DNA of 64,000 nt from Carboxylicivirga marina (GTDB lineage Bacteria; Bacteroidota; Bacteroidia; Bacteroidales; Marinilabiliaceae): contig NZ_JAENRR010000025.1 of NCBI RefSeq assembly GCF_016612505.1, forward strand, positions 1 to 64,000, written 5' to 3'. Below are positions 54,993-63,848 of this stretch, piece by piece (position 1 is the first letter of the stretch; the number at the start of each line of letters is the position of its first letter). The notes beneath the pieces were generated by a model. It worked only from the letters and a program-made list of their open reading frames with translations. It searched no databases and had not been told where the DNA came from. A program made the position numbers and the translations under genes.

Positions 54993-57140
54993 ATGAAACA
55001 AGTAATACAAAACTTTAAAACAGGTGATCTTTATGTAGATGATGTTGCCACACCTTCTATTTCGAAAGGAATGGTTTTGGTTGAGAATGCCTTTTCGTTA
55101 ATTAGTGCAGGTACGGAAAGAGGTACGGTGAAAGTTGGTAAAGCAAGTCTTATTGGAAAAGCGAAACAACGTCCGGACTTGGTAGCGCAGGTACTTCAAA
55201 ATGTTAAAAAGGAAGGCATCAAGGCAACAATGCAAAAAGTTCAAACCAAGCTTGATTCATTAAAAGCACTCGGATATAGTACAGCTGGTATTGTGAAGTC
55301 TTCCCTTGATACAAATAATTATTATCAGCCAGGAGACAGGGTAGCATGTGCAGGTCAGGATTATGCTTCACATTCAGAGTATGCTAGTGTTCCTCAAAAC
55401 TTAGTGGCTAAAGTGCCAGATAATGTTTCTCTTGAAGATGCTTCATTTACTACCGTTGGAGCTATTGCATTACAAGGAGTTCGTCAGGCAGAACCAAATT
55501 TGGGAGATAATGTCTGTGTAATTGGATTAGGATTAATTGGACAGATTACATGCCAGCTTCTAAAAGCGAATGGTTGTAATGTATTTGGAATAGACCTATC
55601 AAGTAGATTAATTGAAATTGCTTCGGAGAATGGTGCGCATAAAGCGATGCATCGATCAGATGATGCATTATTCGCAGCTATACAATCATTTACTAAAGGC
55701 AACGGTTTTGATAGTATTATTATTACAGCTGCTGCTCCATCAAATGATCCAATTGAATTATCTTCAGAGATAGCACGAAAAAAGGGAAAAGTCGTTTTAG
55801 TAGGAGCTGTAAAAATGGATATTCCTCGCGATCCGCATTTTTATAGAAAAGAGTTGGATTTAAGAATGTCATGCAGTTATGGGCCAGGTCGATATGATGT
55901 TAATTATGAGGAAAATGGAGTTGATTATCCTTATGCTTATGTTCGTTGGACTGAACAACGTAATATGGATGCTTTTTTAAACCTTCTTTCGAATGGTTCA
56001 ATTACTTTAAAACACCTTATAACTCATATATTCGATATTAATGAAGCTGAGAAAGCTTATGATATCGTTTTAGGTAAAGTACAAGAACCTTCAATAGGTA
56101 TATTGTTGAAGTATGAAAAGAAAGATACTGAGGTAAAGTCTTTTGTTCAGGTTAATACTAATCCTGAAAAGGAAGTCAATGTGGGATTTATTGGCGCAGG
56201 CAGTTTCGCACAGAGTTATTTAGTGCCAAATGTGAAGGCATGGGGTGCTTCTCTTGATACTGTTATGACCTCAAAAGGAATTACTGGGAAGAATGTAGCC
56301 GAGAAATTTACGTTCAATAAAGCAACTTCAAGTCAGGATGATATATTAAAAAATCAAAGTATTAATACCGTTTTTATTGCCACTCCTCACAATTCCCATG
56401 CGAAATATACGCTTGATGCATTAAAAGCCAATAAGCATGTTTTTGTTGAAAAGCCACTTGCCATGTATTTGGAGGAGTTAGATGAGATTGCTTCACTATA
56501 TGAATCTTCAAAATCCAAATTAATGGTTGGATTTAATCGACGTTTTTCTCCAATTGCAGAAAAGATTAAACAAGAGTTTAAAGGTGTAAACCAACCGTTG
56601 GTTATGAATTTTCGCGTTAATGCAGGATTTATTCCTAAAGACCATTGGACACAAAATCCCGAAGTTGGCGGTGGCCGTATAGTAGGTGAAATGTGTCACT
56701 TTATCGATTTGATGCAATTCTTCACTGATTCAAAACCAACTTCTGTATATGCAGATTGTATTAATATGCAAAACTCTGAGATTACAAGTGAAGATAACAT
56801 AACTGTTATCGTTAAGTTCGAGGATGGGTCTATAGGTAATTTAATTTACCTGGCTAATGGTGATAAATCAATGCCAAAAGAGCGCTTAGAAGTTTTTGGT
56901 GGCGAAAAGATAGGTGTTATTCATGATTTCCGTTACGGAGAAATTTATAAAAACGGTAAGTGCCAGAAAATTTCTGATAGTGGCAAAGGACATAAGCAAG
57001 AAGTTACAGCTTTTCTTGATTCGATAAAAGAGGGCAAGTGTGTTCCAATATCTTTTGAGTCAATTTATTTAACTACATTAGTAACTTTTAAAATCAATGA
57101 TTCATTGGCTACTGGAGTAGTTCAACAGATTGACGCTTAA
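54993..57140 (+). CDS. Two-domain oxidoreductase: zinc-type alcohol dehydrogenase fused to Gfo/Idh/MocA
   Basis: 715 residues. The first half is an MDR dehydrogenase (NAFSLISAGTERGTVKVGKA, ALGYSTAGIV, VGAIALQGVRQAEPNLGDNVCVIG in parts). The second half, from about residue 393, is a Gfo/Idh/MocA domain with VGFIGAGSFAQSYLVPNV, then FVEKPLAMYLEEL and GGGRIVGEMCHFIDLMQFF. Such fusions occur in polysaccharide loci and are thought to oxidise, then re-reduce or move groups on nucleotide sugars. The reaction is unknown. Base composition returns toward the genome norm. Confidence 0.9.
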   Translation: MKQVIQNFKTGDLYVDDVATPSISKGMVLVENAFSLISAGTERGTVKVGKASLIGKAKQRPDLVAQVLQNVKKEGIKATMQKVQTKLDSLKALGYSTAGIVKSSLDTNNYYQPGDRVACAGQDYASHSEYASVPQNLVAKVPDNVSLEDASFTTVGAIALQGVRQAEPNLGDNVCVIGLGLIGQITCQLLKANGCNVFGIDLSSRLIEIASENGAHKAMHRSDDALFAAIQSFTKGNGFDSIIITAAAPSNDPIELSSEIARKKGKVVLVGAVKMDIPRDPHFYRKELDLRMSCSYGPGRYDVNYEENGVDYPYAYVRWTEQRNMDAFLNLLSNGSITLKHLITHIFDINEAEKAYDIVLGKVQEPSIGILLKYEKKDTEVKSFVQVNTNPEKEVNVGFIGAGSFAQSYLVPNVKAWGASLDTVMTSKGITGKNVAEKFTFNKATSSQDDILKNQSINTVFIATPHNSHAKYTLDALKANKHVFVEKPLAMYLEELDEIASLYESSKSKLMVGFNRRFSPIAEKIKQEFKGVNQPLVMNFRVNAGFIPKDHWTQNPEVGGGRIVGEMCHFIDLMQFFTDSKPTSVYADCINMQNSEITSEDNITVIVKFEDGSIGNLIYLANGDKSMPKERLEVFGGEKIGVIHDFRYGEIYKNGKCQKISDSGKGHKQEVTAFLDSIKEGKCVPISFESIYLTTLVTFKINDSLATGVVQQIDA

Positions 57141-57193
57141 ACTAATTTTAAAATCATTAATCTTGTAACAAAAAAATATAAGGTAACGTTAAA

Positions 57194-57230
57194 GGATATC
57201 CGTCTTAAGTTAAAGTCGGATATTTCTTTG
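57194..57230 (+). terminator. Possible terminator within the EPS locus
   Basis: ATATCCG (57196-57202) pairs with CGGATAT (57217-57223), then TTTCTTTGTT. It lies in the only large gap (249 bp) inside the main EPS gene row. Confidence 0.5.
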
Positions 57231-57389
57231 TTATTACAATAAATTGTGTTATCAGTTCTTCTTTAATTTTTATAGGATAGCAGTTATTACTATAAACCAT
57301 ACTATATGATTGTGGTCTTAATTAACGCATTTATTATTAGGTGATTATAATGGCTTTGTTGTTGTATTATACTGTAGGAGTTGTAAAAA

Positions 57390-58562
57390 ATGAATAAGGA
57401 AGTTTTGACTCAGATAAGTGATGTTTTTGAGAGACTAAAATCATTCGTTGAAAAGGAAGATTACAAAGGATGGGATCCCTTTGATGGGTTAAATAGTCAA
57501 ATTTTTAATAAGTTACCTGTAAAAAACAGTCGTTTTATACGCCTAGCATGGTTACAGGCATTTAAGATATCTCCAATTAACATGCGACCACTGTTGCATG
57601 TGCCGAAACAGCATAATAATAAAGGATTAGGCTTGTTTCTAACTGGATATTGTAATATGTACAAGGGGGGGAATGATGATTATATAATTAAAAATTTGAT
57701 TTCAATTCTAAAGAATGCTGTATCTGAAGGATATTCCGGAGCTTGCTGGGGGTATAATTTCGACTGGCAGGCTCGAGCTTTTTTTCAGCCTAAAGGTACA
57801 CCAACAGTTGTTGCAACCTCTTTTATTGCAAATGCCCTGTTGGACGCCTATGACAGAATCGGTAATGATGAACTAGTTGAATTGGCTCGTAGTTCATGTG
57901 ATTTTATTCTTAATGACCTAAATAAAACATTTGATTCTGATAATAATTATTGTTTTTCATATTCTCCACTTGATAAAACAAGTGTGTTTAATGCCTCTCT
58001 TTTAGGTTCTCGACTTCTTGCACGTACTTATCACTATACTAATGAAGTACAATTGCTTGAGTCGGCTTTGAAATCTGTGAAATATACGATTAATCATCAA
58101 CAAGCTGATGGGAGATGGGCATACGGCACTTTGCCATTTCATCAATGGGTTGATAATTTCCACACTGGATATAATTTAGAATCTATTTATGAATATCAAA
58201 AATATTCTGGGGATTTATCGTTTAAGGATAATATTGAAAGGGGGCTAGACTATTACCTTAACACTTTCTTTACAGAGGAAGGGATTCCTAAGTATTACAA
58301 TAATTCAATTTTTCCGATTGATGTGCATGCACCAGCGCAGCTTATTGTTACCCTTTATCGAATGAATCAACTTAGAAATTATAAGCCCCTTGTTGATAGA
58401 GTGCTTGAATGGACTATCAATAATATGTGGGATAAGAGAGGTTTCTTTTATTACCAAAAAAGGTCTAATTGGACTTCCAAGATACCATATATGAGATGGG
58501 CTCAGGCTTGGATGTTCTATGGATTAAGTTACTATATAAAAGAATTTAGTGAATATGAATAA
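57390..58562 (+). CDS. Alpha/alpha-barrel protein of unknown function in the EPS locus
   Basis: 390 residues, no signal peptide. A run of helix pairs with the conserved points ACWGYNFDWQARAFF, GTPTVVATSFIANALLDAY, FNASLLGSRLLARTY, DGRWAYGTLPFHQWVDNFHTG (in parts) and MRWAQAWMFYGLSYY resembles (alpha/alpha)6 barrels of glycan-processing enzymes such as unsaturated uronidases, epimerases or heparinase-like lyases. Trp, Asp and His residues line the presumed groove. It follows the two-domain oxidoreductase, next to which heparinase-like genes are often found. I cannot name a reaction. Confidence 0.75.
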   Translation: MNKEVLTQISDVFERLKSFVEKEDYKGWDPFDGLNSQIFNKLPVKNSRFIRLAWLQAFKISPINMRPLLHVPKQHNNKGLGLFLTGYCNMYKGGNDDYIIKNLISILKNAVSEGYSGACWGYNFDWQARAFFQPKGTPTVVATSFIANALLDAYDRIGNDELVELARSSCDFILNDLNKTFDSDNNYCFSYSPLDKTSVFNASLLGSRLLARTYHYTNEVQLLESALKSVKYTINHQQADGRWAYGTLPFHQWVDNFHTGYNLESIYEYQKYSGDLSFKDNIERGLDYYLNTFFTEEGIPKYYNNSIFPIDVHAPAQLIVTLYRMNQLRNYKPLVDRVLEWTINNMWDKRGFFYYQKRSNWTSKIPYMRWAQAWMFYGLSYYIKEFSEYE

Positions 58563-59298
58563 TACGATAGATGTTTTTGGAGTACCTGTAGCATCTTTAA
58601 CAATGGATGAAACTGTAAGCTATATTCTTTCAAAAGTCGAAGAAAGAAAAACACTACAACATGTTGTGGTAAATGCTGGTAAGTTGGTTGCAATGCAAAA
58701 AGATGTATTGTTAAAGAATTCGGTTTTAGATGCCGATTTAATAAATGCTGATGGACAGGCTGTTGTTTGGGCATCAAAGTTGCTCGGGCAACCATTGCCG
58801 GAGAGAGTTGCAGGAATTGATTTGATGTTGAACTTGGTTCAGATGGCTCATGATAAAGGCTTAAAGTGTTTTTTTCTTGGAGCGAAAGAAGAAGTACTTA
58901 AGAAAGTTGTTGATATTTTTTCTGAGAAATATTCCCCGGATATTATTGGAGGTTATCGCAATGGTTATTTTAAGGAAGGTGAAGAAGCCGAGATAGCAAA
59001 AGATATATGCAATAGTGGAGCACACTTGTTGTTTGTTGCCATTTCATCACCTAAAAAGGAGATCTTCGTCAATAAATATAAATCAATAATGAATGTACCT
59101 TTTGTTATGGGAGTAGGAGGTAGCTTTGACGTTGTTGCTGGTATTACGAAGCGAGCACCTTTATGGATGCAAAAAGTAGGTTTGGAGTGGTTTTATCGGT
59201 TTTTACAAGAACCTAAAAGAATGTGGAAAAGATACTTGATTGGGAATTCAAAATTTATATTATTGGTGTTTAAAGAAAAGTTTAAATCAAAGAAATAG
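58555..59298 (+). CDS. WecG/TagA/CpsF-family glycosyltransferase
   Basis: 247 residues from the ATG at 58555, 8 bp inside the previous gene. A GTG at 58549 is also in frame. Family motifs are VVVNAGKLVAMQKD, INADGQAVVWASKLLG, ERVAGIDLM, FFLGAKEEV, FVAISSPKKEIF and GVGGSFDVVAGITKRAPLWMQ (in parts). WecG transfers ManNAcA to lipid-linked GlcNAc. With wecB and wecC in the same locus, ManNAcA or ManNAc is a sensible donor here. Confidence 0.9.
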   Translation: MNNTIDVFGVPVASLTMDETVSYILSKVEERKTLQHVVVNAGKLVAMQKDVLLKNSVLDADLINADGQAVVWASKLLGQPLPERVAGIDLMLNLVQMAHDKGLKCFFLGAKEEVLKKVVDIFSEKYSPDIIGGYRNGYFKEGEEAEIAKDICNSGAHLLFVAISSPKKEIFVNKYKSIMNVPFVMGVGGSFDVVAGITKRAPLWMQKVGLEWFYRFLQEPKRMWKRYLIGNSKFILLVFKEKFKSKK

Positions 59299-59301
59299 GT
59301 T

Positions 59302-60510
59302 TTGAAGAATATATTATTAAAGCTATACGTAAAAGGAGAATTTCTATTAGTAGGAATGCTCCTTTTATTTTTTACGACGGATGCATTAAATGTCGTTTTG
59401 ATAGGTTTGACTGATGGACAGATTGGGAATACAAGTGCCTATACCGAAATGTCAGCAGTCAGTAAAGGCCTTGTCTTGCTTGTTTATTGCATTAATGCTT
59501 TAGTTTTAAATGCGAGACGTACTATTACCATTGCCGGTGTAATAGTTTTTTTTCTTATAAATGCAGCTATTATTTATTGCGGGGAGGGCTTTGAATTCTA
59601 TTTTACCTGGATACTTCATGTTGCTAAATTAGCTTTGCCATTTGTACTATATGATATTTTCGCTAAGCTTTGCATAAATAATGTTCATAAGGTGTTTTCC
59701 ATTTATATGGGCTTAATTTTGGTGCAGACACTAATTGTTATCATTGCGTTTATTTTTGGGATTGACTTATTTCTAACATATGGACACCATCGATTTGGGT
59801 ATTCCGGATTTATTACAGCGCAAAATGAAGCTTCTTTTTATTATGTTCTAGCAGTAATCTTTTTATTAAAATATTGGGAATTATCCCATCAGAAATTAAC
59901 AATAGGGCTTTTGTTACTAGTGTTGTTAGCATCTGTATTCTTGGGCTCTAAAGCTGTTTTTATATTATATTTTTCATTGGCTATATACATAGCCTTAACA
60001 CAAAAAAGGTTTAATAAGTTTAATGTCTTAGGGGGTTTGGGAGGGTTTGTTCTTACAAGTTTGCTGATGTTGTATTTAGTCGGATACTTCGATTTTTACA
60101 TTAACTATTGGCAAGAAGCTGACTTTCTTACAATGCTGACTTCATTTCGAAACCTATTAATTCAGGAACGATTGCCAGGAGTTTTTGCTCGATGGGAATG
60201 GTATAATTATTTATTTGGAGGAATTAACCCAGCAACTAGTTTTGTTGAAATGGATGTGATAGATTTATTCACTTTTGGTGGTTTAATAGGTTCACTACTT
60301 TATTTTATATTACTATTTAAAACACTCTTTAAATTTTCCAGAAATAACTATTTAGGGTGGTTTCTGGTTAGTCAATACTTTATAATTGGAGGTTTGGCAG
60401 GCCATGTTTTTGCAAGTGGTATCAATGCCATTTATTTGGCCTTAACGTGTTATTATTTACAAGAAAGTGAAAAGAAAAAAGAATTAGTAACAGTTCAAAG
60501 TATAGATTAG
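59302..60510 (+). CDS. Wzy-like O-antigen polymerase or ligase (second copy)
   Basis: 402 residues with a TTG start at 59302, 3 bp after the previous stop. About ten membrane helices. It shares with the protein at 52.1 kb RFGYSGFITAQNEASF, GSKAVFIL, LFGGINPATSFVEMDVIDLF and AGHVFASGINAIY, in the same order, so they are distant paralogues. One may be the polymerase and the other a ligase that moves the chain onto its acceptor. Confidence 0.75.
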   Translation: MKNILLKLYVKGEFLLVGMLLLFFTTDALNVVLIGLTDGQIGNTSAYTEMSAVSKGLVLLVYCINALVLNARRTITIAGVIVFFLINAAIIYCGEGFEFYFTWILHVAKLALPFVLYDIFAKLCINNVHKVFSIYMGLILVQTLIVIIAFIFGIDLFLTYGHHRFGYSGFITAQNEASFYYVLAVIFLLKYWELSHQKLTIGLLLLVLLASVFLGSKAVFILYFSLAIYIALTQKRFNKFNVLGGLGGFVLTSLLMLYLVGYFDFYINYWQEADFLTMLTSFRNLLIQERLPGVFARWEWYNYLFGGINPATSFVEMDVIDLFTFGGLIGSLLYFILLFKTLFKFSRNNYLGWFLVSQYFIIGGLAGHVFASGINAIYLALTCYYLQESEKKKELVTVQSID

Positions 60511-60545
60511 TCCCCTACGAAAAAAAAATATCACTCTCAATTCGA

Positions 60546-60575
60546 CCTACCTCGTTCCCAGGTGGGTTTTCTTTT
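60546..60575 (+). terminator. Terminator at the end of the main EPS gene row
   Basis: CCTACCT (60546-60552) pairs with AGGTGGG (60560-60566) with a G-U pair, then TTTTCTTTT. Confidence 0.65.
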
Positions 60576-60861
60576 GCCATAAACTTTCTTTTTCCACAAA
60601 GCCAAATTCGTCATTGAATTGTACCAATAAGGCATGAAACTCATACTAAATACATTGTTAACTCAAATTAAACTCATATTAAATTCGAATAAGATCGAGT
60701 TTTACTTGACTTAAGTTTGTATTTACTATAACTTGAATATGAATTTAAATTGAAAGAGGTAAGAAGTGTCTGCATGGCTGTTTTGAAAGAACTCAATAAG
60801 TTTTATGTATCCATGCTAATAGTCTAATTTATATTGTCTAACCATCTAATAGTCTAAATGA
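60576..60861. other. Intergenic region before the DUF6266 gene
   Basis: AT-rich. A possible -7 box TAAGTTTG at 60712-60719 fits TAnnTTTG but lacks a clear -33 TTG. The word CTAATAGTCTAA occurs at 60816-60827 and 60846-60857, with a related GTCTAA at 60835-60840, just before the next start. Confidence 0.5.
60816..60857 (+). repeat. Direct repeats CTAATAGTCTAA
   Basis: Two identical 12-bp words 30 bp apart with a third partial copy between, ending 5 bp before the start of the DUF6266 gene. They could be a regulator site or simple slippage repeats. Confidence 0.55.
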
Positions 60862-61476
60862 ATGGCACGCTACAATAGCATTAATGAAGGTTCGTCTGGC
60901 AAAGTTGGTAATGTGGTAACTTACAAAATGTATGGGAAAAGTTATATGCGTTCTATGCCCGGGCAATACACAGATAAGAAGTCGGAGAAACAATTGGCAC
61001 AACGTCAGAAAATGCAGTTGGTCAATGACTTTCTTGGGGCTTTTACAAATGTGCTCCGTATAACGTTTCAGAAAGAGGCAGTGGGGCGTTCGGCCTATGC
61101 AGCCGCCAAATCCTATAACCTCTTGCATGCCATTGGGGGTGAATACCCGGAACAGTACATTGATTTTACAAAGGCTTTGGTAAGTATTGGTTCCGTAATA
61201 TTGCCTTCAAACTTGAGTGTGAAACGAATAAATAATGGATTACTATTTAATTGGGAAAATGATGAGTTTGGGAATTTATCAGATACACTCTTTGTTACCG
61301 TCAAAGGGCGTTCAAAGCAATATGTCGAGTATAAACAAACAGAGGCACAACGAAAGGATGAGTCATATACCTGGAAGATGGATTTTACAGAAAATGAACA
61401 ATACGATGTGTGGCTGATATTTCGGGATTACAAAGAACGAGGTTTTAGTAAGAGTGTGTGGTTGGGATTGGTTTAA
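60862..61476 (+). CDS. DUF6266-family protein
   Basis: 204 residues. It begins MARYNSINEGSSGKVGNVVTY then YMRSMPGQYTDKKSEKQLAQR, the pattern of DUF6266: a Gly-rich start, a conserved arginine, and a beta-sandwich-like second half (LSVKRINNGLLFNWEN, DTLFVTVKGRSKQY). The function of the family is unknown. It is no obvious sugar enzyme. Repeats flank it on both sides, so it may have come in as a separate unit within the locus. Confidence 0.75.
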   Translation: MARYNSINEGSSGKVGNVVTYKMYGKSYMRSMPGQYTDKKSEKQLAQRQKMQLVNDFLGAFTNVLRITFQKEAVGRSAYAAAKSYNLLHAIGGEYPEQYIDFTKALVSIGSVILPSNLSVKRINNGLLFNWENDEFGNLSDTLFVTVKGRSKQYVEYKQTEAQRKDESYTWKMDFTENEQYDVWLIFRDYKERGFSKSVWLGLV

Positions 61477-61512
61477 TTGAGAGGAGAGAGGAGAGAAGAG
61501 AGAGGAGAGAGG

Positions 61513-61739
61513 TGAGTGTTTCACGCCAGTCGCAAAGAAAAATAGTCGCAAAGGCTGCAAAGAAATTTGTAAATGGAGTATTGAACTTTAGGTTCTTAGG
61601 GTATTATTTTTGCCCTTGGCGAGAACCTTGCGTTATTTGTATCTTCTTTTTGTTCTCTTTTAACTCAGCGGTAAAATCTTTATAATGTATTATCAAATTC
61701 ATTTTTCCGCAGGGAAAAAATCTGTGATAATCTGTGGAC
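61513..61739 (+). repeat. Repeat unit A with CGCAAAG heptamers, no gene
   Basis: It starts TGAGTGTTTCAC, carries CGCAAAG at 61531-61537 and 61547-61553 and TGCAAAG at 61556-61562. An inverted counterpart CTTGGCGAGAACCTTGCG follows after about 53 bp. The right part has TTTAACTCAGCGGTAAAA and a tail ending TAATCTGTGGAC. Unit B repeats the same landmarks in the same order. Confidence 0.7.
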
Positions 61740-61771
61740 AGGAGAAGAGGAGAGAATTGAGTTGTGATTGA

Positions 61772-62015
61772 TGAGTGTTTCACACAAAGCCGCAAAGTTT
61801 TTATACCATATATAGGTAGCAGGTTCAAAGGTAGCCAAGAAAAATGAAGTCATTCCCCCATCGCCCTATGGGCACTTCCCCCTGGATGAGGAAGAATGAT
61901 TAGCAGCTATGTTTTCACTGCGTTCTCATTTAACTCTGCGGTAAAACTCTTTTTAATGCAAAATCCAATTTTCTATAGGAAAATAATCCGTGCTAATCTG
62001 CGCCAATCTGTGGAC
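61772..62015 (+). repeat. Repeat unit B, diverged copy of unit A
   Basis: It starts with the identical TGAGTGTTTCAC, has CGCAAAG at 61791-61797, then GTTCTCATTTAACTCTGCGG, TAAAACTCTTTTTAATG and a tail with TAATCTGCGCCAATCTGTGG ending GGAC. Matching landmarks in A and B show common descent. Spacing differs by about 17 bp. Confidence 0.7.
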
Positions 62016-62283
62016 GCAAATAGAGATGAGTGGTGAGAAGAGAGAAATGAGTGATAACCAGAACTGCTCCCTGAGACATCGAAAAGAAACAAGAGCCGAT
62101 GTGATGAGTGTTATGATTTTTCGACCTTAGTGAAAGCCTTCACGTTTTAGCAAGAAAAGATTCCCTTGGATATTCCTTAAGATAAGCCGATATTTGTATC
62201 CCAAAATTTAAATAAGTAAAGTATTACAATACAAGGCTTGCGATCAATATTTTAGTTGCCAGCCTTTACCTAATGAACATTTT

Positions 62284-63399
62284 ATGTCAAAAGTTGCACT
62301 CATCACCGGTATCACCGGACAAGACGGCGCTTACCTAGCCGAATTTTTATTAAAAAAAGGATACATCGTACATGGTATCAAGCGTCGTTCTTCCTTATTT
62401 AATACCGATCGTATTGATCATTTATATCAGGATCCGCATGTGGAAAATCGAAATCTGATACTGCACTACGGTGATTTAACGGACTCTATGAACCTGACAC
62501 GTATTATTCAGGAGGTACAACCGGATGAGATTTACAATCTGGCGGCCATGAGTCACGTAAAGGTGAGTTTTGATACACCAGAATATACGGCCAATGCCGA
62601 TGGTTTGGGAACCTTACGTATTTTGGAAGCCATTCGTTTGTTAGGCTTAAGCGAGAAAACAAGAGTTTACCAGGCATCAACATCTGAATTGTATGGTTTG
62701 GTGCAGGAAGTGCCACAGAAGGAAACAACGCCTTTCTACCCACGATCACCATATGCGGTTGCCAAGATGTATGCCTACTGGATTACAGTGAATTACCGTG
62801 AAGCATACAATATGTACGCCTGTAATGGTATTTTGTTTAACCACGAGAGTCCCTTGCGTGGTGAGACTTTTGTGACCCGTAAGATTACGCGTGCTGTATC
62901 TAAAATTGCTTTGGGTATGCAGGACTGCCTGTATCTTGGTAATATGGATGCCAAGCGTGACTGGGGACATGCCAAAGATTATATCAAAGCCATGTGGTTG
63001 ATTCTTCAACAAGATCAAGCTGAGGATTATGTGATTGCAACAGGCGTAACCACTACTGTTCGTGATTTTGTGAAGATGTCTTTTGCGGAAGTGGGTATCG
63101 AATTAGAGTTTAAAGGCGAAGGAGAACAGGAAGTTGCTATTATTAAGGCCTGTTCGAATCCGGAGTTTCAGGTGGCTATTGGTACGGAAGTCGTGAAAGT
63201 AGATCCTGCTTATTACCGCCCAACAGAGGTTGAGTTGTTAATTGGTGATCCTACCAAGTCAAAAGAGAAACTGGGCTGGGAGCCTGAGTATGACTTAGCC
63301 GGTTTGGTGAAGGATATGATGGCGTCGGATGTTAACTTGATACAAAAAGATAAGTACTTGAGAGACGGTGGTTATGAAACATTAAACTACTTTGAGTAG
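62284..63399 (+). CDS. gmd: GDP-mannose 4,6-dehydratase
   Basis: 371 residues. An NADP-dependent short-chain dehydrogenase of the extended type that makes GDP-4-keto-6-deoxymannose, first step to GDP-L-fucose. The cofactor loop is [28 protein letters not shown] and the catalytic YxxxK ([12 protein letters not shown]) follow, then [20 protein letters not shown]. The partner gene fcl comes next, but a GxxExxY module sits in between. Confidence 0.97.
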   Translation: MSKVALITGITGQDGAYLAEFLLKKGYIVHGIKRRSSLFNTDRIDHLYQDPHVENRNLILHYGDLTDSMNLTRIIQEVQPDEIYNLAAMSHVKVSFDTPEYTANADGLGTLRILEAIRLLGLSEKTRVYQASTSELYGLVQEVPQKETTPFYPRSPYAVAKMYAYWITVNYREAYNMYACNGILFNHESPLRGETFVTRKITRAVSKIALGMQDCLYLGNMDAKRDWGHAKDYIKAMWLILQQDQAEDYVIATGVTTTVRDFVKMSFAEVGIELEFKGEGEQEVAIIKACSNPEFQVAIGTEVVKVDPAYYRPTEVELLIGDPTKSKEKLGWEPEYDLAGLVKDMMASDVNLIQKDKYLRDGGYETLNYFE

Positions 63400-63403
63400 A
63401 AAG

Positions 63404-63450
63404 TTTCTCGCAAAGACGCAAAGGTTTAAATAACGCAAAGGTCGCTAAGA
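63404..63450 (+). repeat. Left heptamer array of the GxxExxY module
   Basis: TTTCTCGCAAAGACGCAAAG starts the array, which holds CGCAAAG at 63409-63415, 63417-63423 and 63434-63440 and CGCTAAG at 63443-63449. Confidence 0.85.
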
Positions 63451-63469
63451 AATCAATTAAAGCTTTTCC

Positions 63470-63847
63470 ATGACAGAAAATGAGATTGCTCAAATAGTTG
63501 TTGATACAGCATTTCATCTTCATAAAGCGATTGGTCCCGGGTTACTAGAATCGGCATATGAACATGCTCTTAAGTATGACTTGGAGGAAAGAGGATTGAA
63601 TGTGCAAAGTCAGGTGGCTATGCCTTTTGAATATAAAGGTGTTAAATTGGATGTTGGTTATCGAATTGACTTATTGGTGGAAGATAAGTTGGTTGTGGAG
63701 ATAAAATCAGTCGAACAATTGGCTCCTGTGCATTTTGCTCAAACTTTAACCTACTTGCGTCTGTCTGATATTAAACTCGGATTACTTATTAATTTCAATT
63801 CAAAATTATTAAAGGACGGTATGCATCGTCTTGTTAACGGATTATAA
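63470..63847 (+). CDS. GxxExxY protein (PDDEXK-fold)
   Basis: 125 residues. The name-giving motif is G24-L-L-E27-S-A-Y30 in GPGLLESAYEHAL. A PDDEXK-like nuclease core follows with D67 (YRIDLLVEDK) and E77-x-K79 (VVEIKSVE). The family is frequent in Bacteroidota and others, its function is not established, and I recall it as often found with such repeats near polysaccharide genes. Here the flanking inverted heptamer arrays suggest that the protein acts on the repeat DNA, a view based on fold and position only. Confidence 0.9.
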   Translation: MTENEIAQIVVDTAFHLHKAIGPGLLESAYEHALKYDLEERGLNVQSQVAMPFEYKGVKLDVGYRIDLLVEDKLVVEIKSVEQLAPVHFAQTLTYLRLSDIKLGLLINFNSKLLKDGMHRLVNGL

Positions 63848-63848
63848 T

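Larger units (their letters stand above)
61477..62283. other. Repeat-filled region without genes
   Basis: 807 bp. Order: GA-rich tract (61477-61512), repeat unit A (61513-61739), GA-rich linker (61740-61771), repeat unit B (61772-62015), GA-rich tract (62016-62045). The part from 62046 to 62283 holds no frame or repeat I can support and must contain the gmd promoter. Confidence 0.7.

Noticed and set aside
61477-62045. CRISPR array
   Set aside because: Repeats are few, diverged, unevenly spaced and of different length, and no cas gene is present. They fit two copies of one unit.
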